Shown: positions 10,130-21,880, counted from the stretch's first letter. The stretch is 64,000 bases of DNA from Massospora cicadina (GCA_022478985.1 JAKSZP010005262.1:366502-430501); one strand, 5' to 3'. Notes: a model not told the origin generated them from the letters alone. Program-made: numbers and translations.

Positions 10130-11240
10130 ATATAGGTAAGGCCAAAAATATTTGCATGATAACATAACCAGCTAGACACTCGCATTTAGCGGCATTGTAT
10201 TTTGTTTTCCTTACTTAAGGTTTTCCACAATATGCCACTTGGGGCGTCGACTTGATCTGTATCATGTTGCGCTAAGATATCCCCAACTGACACATCACTT
10301 ATTTGGTGAACAGAAGGAATGGATGGTCAAAACGCAGCTGACCTAGAATGATTTAGTACAAAGGGCGGTCCTCAGAATCTTGAAAGCCTGCTCCTGCTCA
10401 GGCCGCCACTCAAAAGGGACATACTTTTGTAGGAGATATACAAGACGTTCAGCTAGATTGGCGAACCAAGGGATAAATTGATTATAATAGCCCTCCATTA
10501 GTAAGAATACTTAAATTTCCCTGAGGTTCTGGGGGGCGCAACTCCCTCTCTATGGCTGTAACTTTATCTGAAATGAGCTGAATTCCTTGCTTAGTGATCT
10601 TGTGCCCAAAGAATTTCATATTGGATAGAAAGAAGGTGTAATTTACAAGTTTTATATTGATGGAGGCCTTTCTGAGACGATTGTGACTTCATAGAGATGT
10701 TCCAAATGGCCATAAAAGGTTCTTGAAAATACAGTAATGTCATTGAGGTAAACAAAAACATATGACAGCTTTAAATCTACCAGGTTCCCTTCCATGGCTC
10801 TCTGAAAGATGGCGGTCAAGTTTACAGAGGCCCTGGGACATCCTAGTTGGCTCAAATAACCCTAGGTTATCTATAAGCGCAGTTTTTGATTGGTCTTTAG
10901 GTTGCAGTTCTACTTGCTAGTATATACTAGCAAGATCCATTGCAGAATAATATTGGGGCCTAGAAAGCAGAACAGGGTGTCGTCAATATGATGAAAAGGG
11001 TAGCTGTCCTTCCTAGTGATGGGATTGAGCCTTTGATAGACTATCACCTAATGGCCACCATTTTTCTTTTATACTAGCAGGAGGTAGAGGACTAAGGGCT
11101 ATGGGAGGGCGCCAGCAAGCTAGCTTCCAAAAACTGGTTAAGAGTAACAGCCACCTGAGCTTCTTTAGCCTTACTTTTTCAGTAGGGACATATTTGGATT
11201 GGCTTACCGTCCCCAACCTTGACATGATGTAGAACGCTAT
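10130..11240 (-). pseudogene. Ty3 reverse transcriptase/RNase H, minus-strand element
   Basis: The minus-strand segments are in family order: YYSAMDLASIY (near 10950), the first catalytic Asp block; ASVNLTAIFQRAME (near 10825-10790); and VYLNDITVFS (10721-10753), where the YxDD box reads YLND, so the first of the paired Asp residues is Asn. FFGHKITKQGIQL follows near 10600. RNase H remnants (ECLAGYVIMQIF) lie near 10180-10150. Several stops and frameshifts are present. The product would copy the element RNA into cDNA. Confidence 0.8.
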
Positions 11241-12340
11241 TTTCTTTCCAAAGTCATAGGTAGAGGTAGATATAAAGGCCAGCTTTACTTCTATTGAATG
11301 CTTAACTCAAATCCGTTGCTCACTGATTATCTAGTACTCAAAACAAGTATTGATTGTAGCTACTAATAGGGTGATTCTATCCCAAAATCACAAAGATTTT
11401 CAAATTTAAGCACATTTTAATTGCTTCTACCAGCAGTAGGAGAAAATAAGAGGCTGTAGTATTGAACCCCATTGTCCTGGTTTTATTGGTTAGGTTGGCC
11501 AACAACAATAATATAATTCTTGAATAAACAGGTTTTAAAATCCTATGGCAAAACAGAAAAACCTCGACTGATGTGTTATCCATGATTTGTATATCTATTA
11601 ATTATCCTGAGGGAATACTGACATGTACCCTGGTCTCAACATTGACCTGAGACTTGAACGTTTTATAGTCACCTTGATAATTAAATTGATATGCCTGCTT
11701 GATCGTCTACTGCAGGAGGGGTAAGTTGCACTCAAGAGCACTCATAATTTATTAGATCCAATGAACCTGACTTTCACTTTCTAACAGGCAGGCCTGTGCT
11801 TGGCCTCCAACTTAGAATTGCAAAAGGTCTCAAAAACCAATATACTCTATGTCTTAAAAGTAATAAAGTTTCTTTGTAATAGTGCACAACAGTGGAGTAG
11901 TCATGGAAAAACTGGATATCAAGGAGAAAATTGTAATTGGGGTTATTTGAAGCAAATGCTGACGTATTCAGTGACAACTTGATGAAGTGAATAGGTAGCA
12001 AGAAGTAGGCCCAATGACTGAGTGCATTGCATTCCCATTTTACCTTAATCCATGTAGTGATGAAAATAAGGTGCTCTCTTGATGCGTTTCATTAATCTTG
12101 ATGAGATGACATTCATGGGGAAATTACTGTCAACAATGGTGTGAACAGGAACCTTATGAACTTGAACAGAAACTCATGAAACTAAGCTCCAAATTTGAGA
12201 AATCAGAGTAAGAAACATAGTGTATTCATCTGAAGAAAAGTAAGCAGCTTTGAGCTCTTTTTTATAGCGTGTACCAATTTATCCCCCTAGGTACTATAGC
12301 ATCATACTCACTAGAGGTCACTAAAAATTTGTTGAGGCAG
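11241..12340 (-). pseudogene. decayed gag-pol linker/protease region
   Basis: This interval lies between the gag zinc knuckle and the RT of the minus-strand Ty3 element, where protease is expected. I could not find a convincing DTG/DSG active site. Short ORFs on both strands (11377-11583, 11774-12001, 11800-11982) show no recognisable motif. Confidence 0.35.
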
Positions 12341-12344
12341 TACA

Positions 12345-13641
12345 GAGACGTCAACGTGGGTCACCATGTTCTTCATGCTGACTTCCCTTTTCCCAGACCC
12401 TTGGAAAGTCTCTTCCAGCAATTTTTGGCATTATGACGGAATTCATTACAAAAAACCCATTGAGGTTTGGTGTTATTCTGTTTCTTAATGGCAAATTTGA
12501 ATACTGCCATGAGAGGTCGAAGTGGAGGTCTTGAGACCCAAGATGATGCAGGAATCCTTTTTTGAGCTTCATTAGTTTCCCAGATACAGCCAAATTTACA
12601 CTACTGGAAAATAATATGTAGCTGGACCTTATAATAAGATCCCATTGTAAAGATTACAGCGGTGATAGCATCATTCAGTGTGATTTAGTTAGTGGTAACC
12701 AATGGCTGTGCTTGGGCATCAAATTGGCTGGAAAACTCCAATGAGCTTTCTCATTTGTTAAATAAATATTCATGAATTCCTGCTTCTGATTGGCCAAGGT
12801 TTGAGTTCTTCCAAACTCCTGAATTAGGGCGGTATAGACTAATATCCATATATAGAATCCCTTTTAAATGAAAATCATAATTTCATAGGCCGTGCTATTC
12901 AGACAGGAGTGGATGTGCTTCAACTTCTTATGGTTGGTGACCTCTTACATTAAACACTCATAAACGTGCAGAAAAGATGCAATACTTTCCTGACCCAAAG
13001 TAAATTTTCTTTTCCAAACTAGGCTTAAACTTAGTAATAATTTCTTTCATTGAAAAGAGTATTGCTAATGGAGATAGGGGCAAGCTTGAAAATTCAGTTT
13101 CTGCATAGTTGCAAGGGGTCTATTGGTTTAATCATCATATTAATTCTTCTAAGTCCTCATGAACTTCTCCCAGTGATAGTTTTAAGAGGCAACGGAGGCC
13201 ATGCAAGCAGCTTGACTCTTCAAGGAGTTTTAGTTTCAGCATGGTGGAGTAATAGCTTGGTTTCACAATCACTTAAATGAATTAAAAAATTGTCTGGCTT
13301 TATAAGTTGAAAGATTTGGCTGTTGTTGAACTTGGCAAAAGTGTTGAAATGGCATCGCATCTGACAAGGCATAAATAAAAACTCTGTTATTCAGTTGGAC
13401 CCCATATAAACGGAGCATAAATCCTTGAGCTACGATTTTTTATTTGATCTCAAAGGGCTTTAAGTGCAGTCTGAACGTATTGTTTACAGGATTCTTTGGG
13501 ATCATCTGGACTCAATAAAAAAGAACCGGAAGGACCTTGAGGACCATGGGGACCTTTGGCCCTTCTGTTCTATCTAGACCTCTAGGCACTTTGGGCCCTT
13601 CTGTTCCAGAGGCGCTAAAGCTGGAGGCTAATTCCTGGTAA
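12345..13641 (-). pseudogene. Ty3 gag with zinc knuckle, minus-strand element
   Basis: Minus-strand reading gives a nucleocapsid knuckle WVFCNEFRHNAKNCWK near 12457-12410. It fits C-x2-C-x4-H-x4-C except that the first Cys is Trp (TGG). Upstream, gag-like stretches run through 12600-13330. A collagen-like run with TEGPKVPRGL and TEGPKVPM lies at 13610-13540, followed by the helical-looking DDPKESCKQYVQTALKAL. The gag is cut at 13641 by the chromovirus and continues from 21143. A frame compatible with continuation exists across the two sides. Confidence 0.65.
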
Positions 13642-15172
13642 TCGTAAGTCTGGGGGAGCTCCCCCTCCATTTTGACTGAGTGGCGTTCCTGTTCAAAGAA
13701 GGGTCTGAAAAGGATATCTGTCCCTCTTAACTCACAGGGCAACCTAACCCATGTAGTGGATGAGCAATGGGTTCCAGCGTTCCCTTTAAGGACCTCGCCA
13801 CCCATCCAAGTATTAACATTGGGCAGATTGATGCAATAAATTAAGGATATTTGTGCTGAGCTACAAAGGGTCAGCATTCTATGGGATAAAAAGGTTTTAA
13901 TGAAGTTAAGGGCAACAAGCCTTTGACATCAATGCCAAAGAGCCTAAAAACTCGTCAACAATGCTTGACAGGCACATACTTTCAGAAAACAAAGCGTCTA
14001 ATGTCAAATATTTGGTAAAGCTTGCTGATGGCATCAGGCCATTGGATTATGTTGCCACCAGTTTGGATCCCTCTTCAAAAATAATGAGAACAAGGGCCAA
14101 TGGACTGGTACCTTTAATGGAGAAATCATCTATTGTTAAATCCTTAGGAAAACTCACCAATGGCATTGGGCCATCATCAAAGGTTGCCACCAGTTTGGAA
14201 TCTTCCCTGAAGATATCAAAATCCTCATCAATTAATCCCACTTGGTTAAAAGAATGCAAAGCAACCAGGGACAGGCAGGGTGGGAGCCCCAAGCCTGTTT
14301 CTGACCATTTGGAACCACCCAATGTGGGGTGGCCTTAGAAAGTTCTCATTTCCCAATGGAAAGATGACGTCATGCTAACCATCAAAACCATGGTAAAACT
14401 TTTTTTGGGCTTCCATAGACGAGCTGACAGGGCTCATCCCACCGCTGAATCTTTTTAAGTTAGTTTAAATTAAGTTCATTTTTCTTCCCCACATGCAAAG
14501 TTCACTGGGTTATGTCAAAGCTCGAGGACCCTGGTCCCACGCTTTCCTAAGCTATTCCCCAAAATCAATTGTCTATCTAAGCAGTCATAAAACAATGAGG
14601 AAATGATGGTAAATATTCTTCTTTTACAATTTATTAAAAATCTTCCTGCACTCTAATTTGTTTATTAAATTCAGATTTACTTTGTAAAATTTCTGCATCA
14701 TCTCCAATGTGCCCCATTGCCTCATATTGACTGGGAAATCCGGGTCATGTTAGTACTTTAGTTCCTACTGCTACCAACTGGGCTTGTTGTGTGAATAATC
14801 TAGTGGAGCTCTTTCCAATTGTGGAGGCCATCCGTCAGCAGGATATTGGTATCCTGTGGGACCACCTATCCCCACTCCAGGCGAGGATCTGACCTTTGTT
14901 ATTGTCATACCCAGTTCCCCTATGAGGAACCAAGACTATCCATTCTGTTCACTTAACTCCCTATGCCAAGGGCCATCAGGGCTGAAACCACAACAGCCTT
15001 GTTCCTTGCTGGGTTTCTTTTTACACTTGTGGCACATCAGCACTCAATCATTACCTTTTTACACACTATAACATCATTTAAGCGGCAATTCCCCTGGCAT
15101 TCTGGCTCAGTTGTTGGGTGCTTTTGCATCCAGACTGGTAGGCCAGTCTAAATTCTATCTGCCATCTTCTAT
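13642..15172 (+). repeat. 5' LTR of the chromovirus
   Basis: It is about 1.53 kb and highly similar to 19608-21142, for example the shared GGCAACAAGCCTTTGACATC and CCGTCAGCAGGATA. The 125-codon ORF at 13961-14338 holds two 44-residue repeats, VKYLVKLADGIRP...VATSLDPSSKI and VKSLGKLTNGIGP...VATSLESSLKI. I know of no function for this ORF. The start has TCG in place of TG. Confidence 0.75.
13961..14338 (+). CDS. ORF of unknown function inside the LTR
   Basis: This 125-codon ORF lies within the 5' LTR. It has two tandem, in-frame repeats of 44 codons, starting at 14003 and 14135 and sharing V-K-x-L-x-K-L, G-I-x-P and V-A-T-S-L with a following S-x-K-I. The same DNA in the 3' LTR (about 19930-20330) is frameshifted. 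I do not recognise it. It may be a chance ORF that follows a DNA duplication, or a relic of an LTR-encoded protein. Confidence 0.3.
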   Translation: MLDRHILSENKASNVKYLVKLADGIRPLDYVATSLDPSSKIMRTRANGLVPLMEKSSIVKSLGKLTNGIGPSSKVATSLESSLKISKSSSINPTWLKECKATRDRQGGSPKPVSDHLEPPNVGWP

Positions 15173-16185
15173 ACATAATCAACCATTCATTAAATTTTTT
15201 GGCCATTTCCGATCTCCTCATCATGATAGGCGCAGCAGTGGTCTCCCTCTACCAGATGAATGTGCAGTCGGTATTCTGCCTTCTGTTGTTTATTTGGTCA
15301 ATTATCAATTTTGTGAGCAGCTGCAAGATATCTTTGGAGGTAGCCTCAATGGTCACATTGCCACAGTGCCTGCTACTTTCTCCTCAGCTCATCCTCAAGT
15401 AGAAATTTGGATGTTCCCTCCCATGATGTTTTAAATCAGGTCTTTGACACCCTCGCTGAGGTGAATTGCGCTCTGCAGTTGCACAAAACAGTGCCGCTTT
15501 AATGCCAAATGCTCAGCAGGGGGTTGCTATTTTAGATGCAGTCAAAGGTGAAGCTTGTCGGTGGGTGTAGGCCTTCTGCATTTTGTTATTTGGACAGGTG
15601 ACCACACATCACTTGTTGCAGTAGTAATGGCAGCTTTTGTAATCCCTGATACCACGTTCCAAACAATTTTTCCAGTTATTCTCTATGATTTTGAAGCCTA
15701 TAGTATGGTTTTGTTAACGAAAAAATTCATGAACAAGCCCCAGCGTTGGGTCTCCCTGGGGATATACTCCAAGCAATTTTCTGAACTGAGTTTGATTCTG
15801 CCTCCGCCCATCACGTTGTTTGGTCTACCCCTATGGAAATGGTGGATCAAATCTGCAAGGCAGAAACTTCCATTAATGCAGCTCTCCACCACACTCCCCC
15901 AGAACAGTAACTTCATGCTTGGATTTGACAACTTGACCTCAAGTCTGACCCCGAATTTGATCAGTATCCATAATGGTTCCAGGTCCTGATACCTCCCCTG
16001 CGCCGAAGTTGGTTTGTGCAACTCACCTTTCTGCAAAGCCAACGGTAGTTCATTATAAAGATGATGAGATGCAACCCCTTGTTCACTTCTATTTTAACCC
16101 TATGAAGGAACATGCTCTTCCCCCTGATTTAGTAACAATCTCTTTGCTATCTTTAAAATAATTACATCCGCCAAAAATCAAAATT
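15173..16185 (+). pseudogene. chromovirus gag region (decayed)
   Basis: This interval between the 5' LTR and the protease should hold gag. Open pieces occur at 15199-15434 and 15555-15989, but I cannot assign capsid motifs with confidence and saw no intact zinc knuckle. The assignment rests on position. Confidence 0.45.
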
Positions 16186-16188
16186 TTG

Positions 16189-16460
16189 CCTACTTTTTAT
16201 TACCAAAGAAAATTTGTATCAAGGCACATCATTGTCCTTCGAGGCTTTAGTTGACACTGAAGCATCGAGAAACTTCATGAGTTTGAATTTGGCCCAGCAG
16301 CTGGATTTTGACTTGGACCTGAGGCCAGCATTGTTGGTCGCCTAATCAGTCTCTCAGCCATCTTATAAAGTATGGCACCCCATACTTTTCTTGAAGCACC
16401 AGTTTAGCTTAAGTGATTGCTTCTCTGCAATGCCTAACCTCATGTTCCTGGTGATTTGAG
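16189..16460 (+). pseudogene. chromovirus aspartic protease
   Basis: The reading FEALVDTEASRNFMSLNLAQQL (first 20 residues: FEALVDTEASRNFMSLNLAQ) near 16228-16300 matches the retropepsin active-site block aLvDtGAsrNFi, with DTG changed to DTE. Such proteases cut the Gag-Pol polyprotein. The change at the Gly should abolish activity. Confidence 0.75.
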
Positions 16461-16699
16461 TGTGGGTTAGTTTCGCTGGCAACATGTGAGAATCCACTTG
16501 GAATATAACGTACTGTATTTTCCAGTGATCAGGTGAAGGGTGAGTTTCCTTTATAGGATACGCTTTCCAAGGCTCAAAACTATGGATTGGTTACAATCCT
16601 TATATCTCCCGTAGTTCTTCCGCCCTATTTCCCCATTTCAATAATAAGTTTTCATAGTTTTTTGGTTCAATAAAGGCTAACTGCTTTACCTGCATGCGG

Positions 16700-17440
16700 A
16701 ATTCAATGTAAAGTTTAAGACTATGGTGCAGGTAGTGAACATAAATTTCCCACTGTACCCACATACAGCGGAGGAGGAGATTTCCCTTGATGCCTGATTA
16801 GTTGACATGCTCAAAAAGGGTTGGTTGTTCAAAGAGACATCCCATGCGCCTCATACATTGTCTTAGCTAATAAGCCTGATGGTTCCTTTGTCCCTGCATG
16901 GATTATGAGCACCTTAACAATATCACGGTCCGTGACCCTTACCCACTGCCATTGGAACAGACAATCATCCAAGCAATTGCCAAGTTGTGTGTGTTGTCAA
17001 GACTTGATCTAGTTACTGCATTTAATTAAATTTGGGTGATGAAAGGTAAGGAATGGCTTGCCGCTATCTGGACAAGACGAGGCATACACCAATTTTGAGT
17101 GATGCCCTTCAGGCTTAAGAATGCTCCTGCAACATTCCAAAGGATGATTGTTAGGGTTCTAAGTGATCTCCAGCTCACCTGCGCAGTCTCTTATATTGAT
17201 GATATCCTAGTATACTCTCCTTCACCTGAAAAACATGTGAAGGACTTGGAGGCGGTAGTAGCTGTTTTTCATAAGGCTTGCGTGTTTGTCAAGCCTTCTA
17301 AATGCAAATTTTATTAGGAAGTCACTTTCTTGGGTAACCTCATCTATAAATATGGGTACACCATTCCATCCGGCAAATCGGATGTAATCCAGGAATGGCA
17401 AACTTAACAACCCAAAATCAATTGTAAATCTTCTTAGGAA
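16700..17440 (+). pseudogene. chromovirus reverse transcriptase
   Basis: The order is KPDGSF (16870), DYEHLNNITVRDPYPLP (16905-16955), SRLDLVTAFN with the first catalytic Asp (17000-17030), MPFRLKNAPATFQRM (17102-17145) and SYIDDILVYS (17189-17218) with an intact YIDD box. Then KPSKCKFY precedes the next domain. Frameshifts fall near 16880 and stops lie at about 17029, 17099 and 17317. This is the best preserved catalytic core among the window's Ty3 elements. Confidence 0.85.
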
Positions 17441-17479
17441 CTATTATATTCCTAAAAAAATTCTTTCCCACACTATCAC

Positions 17480-17990
17480 AGTTGGACGCCCCACTTCATC
17501 CACTCACGGGCAAGAACGCTCCCTTTCTGGAGGACGCCTGAATGCCAGAAGGCATTTGACTCAATAAAGGAGGCCTTTCTATCACCCCCCATCCTCAAGC
17601 ACACGAGTCCCTTTAAACTTATATTGTAACATGTGATTCATCTTCAGTTGCGTAGGGGCTGTCTTGCTCCAAGAGCATGATGGGTTGGTACACCTGTTTG
17701 CTTATTTTTTCCGCAAATTCTCTTTCCACTGAGCAATCCTGGGCCTCTAAAACAAGGATTGGCTGCTGTGGGATGGGCCTTGACCCACTGGCGGTTACAC
17801 TTGCAGGGCGCTTAGCATGAGATGACTGTGAGAAAGGACCACAAAGCTTTCCTCTATTCTGCAAACCAAAGAAGTTAGAACATCGGTAGGCCTGAACCTA
17901 CTGGGATTTGTGCAGTTTCAACTTCAAATATGAGTTTGTGAAAGGAGCGTTAAATATCCTTCCTGATTTTTTAAGCTGCAACCCTGCACT
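17480..17990 (+). pseudogene. chromovirus RNase H
   Basis: The reading passes through TPECQKAFDSIKEAFLSPPI (17530-17590), the connection domain. HDGLVH and FRKFSF follow (17679-17729), corresponding to the xxHPvAYfSrkfs block, and then FNFKYEFVKGALNILPDFLS (17918-17977), the usual end of Ty3 RNase H. Frameshifts and stops are present. RNase H removes the RNA template during cDNA synthesis. Confidence 0.75.
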
Positions 17991-18239
17991 TTACCCAGCT
18001 GACTCATATGAGGAGGATCTTGTCACTGTCATTCCCCCAACCCAAACCTTGACCATCATACATCCTGTGGTTTTTGCAGTAGACTTAGCTCTGAATGCGC
18101 CCTTGATTTCGTGGGTCTTAGCAGTTCAAATGGCATTTGCAGAAGGGATGGACCTCATGGAGCAGTTGTCCCTCTCGTCTTCAAAACATTCCTTTTATGC
18201 TCTGGTGAGGAGATTATCCACTTTAGGTCGCTGATAAGA

Positions 18240-19250
18240 GACCATCCCTCTTCTGAGCTGAAGTAATCTAGGCTCATCTTAATTCTCCTGCGGTTGTTCA
18301 CTTAGGGAATAACAAGTGCATCAATTTAGTCAAGCATACCTACAATTGGCTGGACTTATTGAAGGACATCCCAGCCTGGATTGTGGACTGCGTAACTTTT
18401 GCATGGGCCAAATTGAACCAGTCTTGTAGAAATGGTCTCTTTCATCCTTTGCAGCAGGCAGAGGGCCCGTGGACATTGTGTCCGTGGACTTTAGTGTTGA
18501 GCTCCCCAGCTTCAAGGAGTTTATAGTGGTTATGGTGGTCGTAGACCGCTTCACTGTTTTCCTGTTTATCCCATGCTCCTCCACCATTACTTCCAAAGAA
18601 ACTTCCCATCTCTTCGTGTGCCATGTGTTTTTGATGTTCAGACTCCCACAGGAGATTGTCAGTGACTGTGGGCCCTAATTGATTCAGTTTTGGAACGAGC
18701 TCTTTACAAGCTTGAAGATCACACCTTATTGTTCCACTGCATACCATCCACAGTTGGATGGCTAAACAAAACGGGTCAATAAGATCCTGGAACAGTACCT
18801 GTATTACTACGCTGCAGCAACTCAGGATATCTGGGTGGACAACCTTTTCCTCTCTCAATTTTTTTTCACAATGGAACACATGTGTCCACGCGTTTCTCAC
18901 CGTATGAGTCTACTTTAAGTAAAACCCTTTATTACTGGTTGGTTCATGCTTTCGCCTGCAGGTACCAGCTGCAGCTGAAAATTCCCATCAAATTTTGCCA
19001 CGCAGTCCTTGGATTAGAGCACTTAACTAAGGCAACAAGTGATTATAGGCGGTTTGCAGATTGTAAATGGACAGCACATGAAATAAAGGAAGGATCACAC
19101 GTTATGCTCAACCCACGTTACTTGCACATGCAGGTGAATTCAAAAAAGTTCGCAAGTAAGCACTCAGGTCCCACCTGGTGGAAAAGACTTTGGAAATGTC
19201 GCCTTCCGTTTAAGATTGCTACCTCACTGGAAGCAACGCCGTTTTCCATG
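18240..19250 (+). pseudogene. chromovirus integrase
   Basis: Segments in order: NLVKHTYNWLDLLKDI with WIVDCVTFAWAK (18325-18415), the zinc-binding HHCC region with only a partial Cys set; VSVDFSVELPSFKEF (18478-18522), first catalytic Asp; IVSDCGP (18655-18675), second catalytic Asp; and HPQLDG, a stop, then TKRVNKILEQYL (18747-18800), where the catalytic-region Glu reads Lys. It ends with FHVSQLSPF near 19243-19270. Confidence 0.8.
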
Positions 19251-19270
19251 TGTCTCAGTTGTCCCCGTTC

Positions 19271-19510
19271 AAGGGGGCGATCCCCTTGGACCCAGAGCCC
19301 ATTGTGATAGAGGAAGCAGAGGAAGCTGAAGTTGATGGCATCCTGTCTTCCTACAATTTTAACAATCATTATAATATCTTGCCGTGTGGAATGGCTATCC
19401 AGCCTATGAAAATAGCTGGGCTGGAGCTAAGGACTGTGATAACTGCTCAGAGCTCATCAAGGCTTTCCACGCCACTCAACCAGATTCTCCCTGTCCCCCT
19501 CCATAAATAG
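19271..19510 (+). pseudogene. chromodomain of the chromovirus integrase
   Basis: DPEPIVIEEAEEAEVDGILS (19287-19346) is followed after a frameshift by AVWNGYPAYENSWA near 19383-19424 and ELIKAFHATQPDSPCP (19456-19503). This matches the chromodomain plan: an acidic lead, E-V-x-x-I-L, W-x-G-Y, x-N-x-W and a closing helix. Such domains steer integration towards methylated-histone chromatin. Confidence 0.85.
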
Positions 19511-19591
19511 CTCCGTTAACGGTGATTAAGTTACTCAAGGCCCACAAGTATGTGGCCCTTGCTCATTTCCCTGGTGGTGGCGCTCCCCTTT

Positions 19592-19607
19592 TTGGAAAAA
19601 AGGGTAA
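19592..19607 (+). promoter_or_regulatory. polypurine tract of the chromovirus
   Basis: A purine run GGAAAAAAGGG ends in TAA directly before the 3' LTR start TGTAAG. It would prime plus-strand DNA synthesis. Confidence 0.65.
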
Positions 19608-21142
19608 TGTAAGTCTGGAAGAGCGCCCCCTCTATTTGGACTGGGTAGCGTTCCCATTACCATCAAAGAAGAGTCTGAGAAGGACAGCTGCCCCGCTCAT
19701 CACACAGGGATACTTAGCCCATGTGGTGGAAAAGCAATGGGTAGCAGAGTTCCCTTTAAGGACCCCACCACCTATCCCAGTATTAACTTTGGACGAATTG
19801 ATGCAAAGAATTAAGAGGATTTGTGCTGAGCTATCAAAAACATTCTCTAGGGATAAAAGATTCTAGTGAAGTCAAGGGCAACAAGCCTTTGACATCAATG
19901 CCCAAGAGCCCAAAAACTCTGCAACAAAGCTTGACAGGCATATACTTTCAGCAATCAAAGCGCCTAGTGTCATATTTTTGTAAAGCTTGCTGATGGCATC
20001 ATGCCATTGGATTATGTTGCCACCAGTTTGAATCCCTCTTCAAAAATAATGAAGGCACGGACCAATGGACTTGTACACTTAATGAAGAAAGCATCTATTT
20101 GTTAAATTCTCAGGAAAACTCACCAATGGCATTGGGCCATCATCAAAGGTTGCCACCAGTTCGGAACCTTCCCTGAAGATATCAAAATCCTTGTCCAATG
20201 AATCAGCTTGGTCGAATGGATGCCAAAGTGACTAGCACAGGCAGGTTGGCGCCCTGAACCCATTCTCAACCACTTGGAAAAGCACCTATGTGGGGTTGCT
20301 TTGGGAGGTTCCCATTGCCCATTGGGAAAGATGACGTTATGCTAACCATCAAAACCATGGTAAAACTGTAATTTGGGCTTCCGTAGACGAACTGACAGGG
20401 CTCATCCCACCGCTGAATCTTTTGAAGTCATTTAAAGATAAGTTCATTTTTCTCCCCCCCTCGCTGATGTTTTCTGGGTTAGGGTAAACCTTGAGGCCCC
20501 TGATCCTGCTCTTTCCTAAGCTATTCCCCAAATTAATTGTCTATTTATGAAGTTGTAACACACTGATGAAACTTTAATCAATTTTCTTATTTTTACAATT
20601 CATTAAAAACCTTCTATACTTCAATTTGTATAATTATTTCCAATTTTTTTCAATATCTGCAACATCTCCAATTTGGCCCCACGGGCCTCATATTGACTGA
20701 GAAATCCTGGTAATGTTGGTAACTTTGGTCTCTACAGCTGTCAATTGGGCTTATAATGTGCTGCCTTTCGTAGAACTCACCCTAATTGTAAAGGCTATCC
20801 GTCAGCAGGATACCATTATCCTCTGGCCTACCTATCCCCGCTCCAAGCGAGGATCTGCCCCTTATTAATGTTGTCATACCCATTTCCCCTATGAGGAACC
20901 TACAAACTACCTATTCTGATCACATAACTCAATATGCCAAGGGCCATCAGGCCTGGAATCACAATAGCCTGGTTTCTTGCTGGGTTGCTTTTTATGCTTG
21001 TGTCATGTCAGAACTCAATCATTACCTTTTTTTCTGCACAATATAACTTCGTTTGAGTGATAATGCCCCTGGCATTCTGGCTCGCCTTCTGGGTGCCTTT
21101 GCATCCCAAATGGAAGGCCAGTCTAAACATTATCTTCCATCT
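19608..21142 (+). repeat. 3' LTR of the chromovirus
   Basis: About 1.53 kb, matching 13642-15172 and ending near CCATCTTC as the 5' copy does. Beyond 21142 the sequence is no longer similar to the sequence following the 5' LTR. It begins with a canonical TG. Confidence 0.75.
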
Positions 21143-21860
21143 TCCTGGCAGTATTGGTGTTGGAAAACTGAATGAGGTCTTTATTTAAATGAGGCGTTAC
21201 TCCAGAAGGTCTTGAGGAGTGTACATCATGATGAAGCTGATTTTTAAGGTAGCCTGATATTCACTATCTATTATTGCAAGTTAGTTCCAAGCTTCATAAA
21301 TCAATCAACGATTATCTGTGATGGCTTCCCAGTTGTTATCAAAAATGAAAAGGCAGCATTATAGAAATTGACAATATTTAAATGAAGGGTTTGAGTGAGT
21401 CCCTAGTTGCTGAGCTACTTCATGATGGTGTAGTACAACTATCTGTACGATGTGGTGTAATGCCATATAAGCAAATCTTTGGATATAACGCTTAATTCTC
21501 TGGGTCAGTTTACCAAAAGGTATTTGAGAAAAGTTATATAAATATCGCACTATGGATGGCACAGGAGAGGCTTAATAATGACTTATATGGCCTCCCATGG
21601 AGTATATGCCAGTCATTTCTTGCTGCATAATTTGCGTTAAAGGTTCTCATGTTGGAGTGACACTGGCTTGATCAACGGAGGTTAGTGAGTTAAAAATGGA
21701 TCAAACTCTAAGCTTTCATGCTGTGGAGAAGTTGCTTATATACCAAAAAGGTGTTGATCAATTAAGTTATGTTTCATGACCAGTCAATGGATTGGATTTC
21801 TTAGTTGGTATTGTATACCATTTTATGTGATATATGTTTTAGCTGTACATCTCAGATGCC
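21143..21860 (-). pseudogene. leader and gag start of the minus-strand Ty3 element
   Basis: By position this is the 5' internal region on the minus strand, between the primer-binding site at 21862 and the chromovirus junction at 21143. Its gag frame can continue into the gag at 13641. Apart from a 67-codon minus ORF (21359-21562) with no motif, coding features are weak. Confidence 0.45.
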
Positions 21861-21861
21861 T

Positions 21862-21878
21862 CTGTAGTGAGCACTACA
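21862..21878 (-). promoter_or_regulatory. primer-binding site, minus-strand Ty3 element
   Basis: The minus strand reads TAGTGCTCACTACAGAG just inside the 5' LTR. It matches TGGTGCTCACTACAGG and close variants at the same position in three other Ty3 elements (30862, 41974, 44909). The complementary tRNA 3' end would be ...AGTGAGCACCA. I could not assign the tRNA. Confidence 0.6.
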
Positions 21879-21880
21879 CA

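Larger units (their letters stand above)
13642..21142 (+). mobile_element. Ty3 chromovirus with 1.5 kb LTRs
   Basis: Two direct repeats of about 1.53 kb, 13642-15172 and 19608-21142, enclose gag, protease, RT, RNase H, integrase and a chromodomain in that order. The second repeat starts TGTAAGTCTGG right after a purine tract (GGAAAAAAGGGTAA). Similarity stops at both junctions, and short flanks GGTAA and GGCAG suggest a decayed 5 bp TSD. The element sits inside the gag of the minus-strand Ty3 element. Stops and frameshifts make it inactive. Confidence 0.8.

Noticed and set aside
11333..11348. ATCTAGTACTCAAAA as another LINE 3'-end insertion
   Set aside because: It has two mismatches to the 17-mer and no flanking duplication.
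13512..13877. 121-codon minus-strand ORF as one gene
   Set aside because: It runs across the chromovirus LTR junction, so it is an accidental fusion of LTR sequence and the gag of the minus-strand element.
18442..18900. 152-codon minus-strand ORF
   Set aside because: It is antisense to the chromovirus integrase, whose motifs on the plus strand are clear.
13642..21142. Tandem chromovirus copies (LTR-internal-LTR-internal)
   Set aside because: The repeated 1.5 kb ends at the same point on both sides and both flanks return to the minus-strand element, so a single element with long LTRs is simpler.
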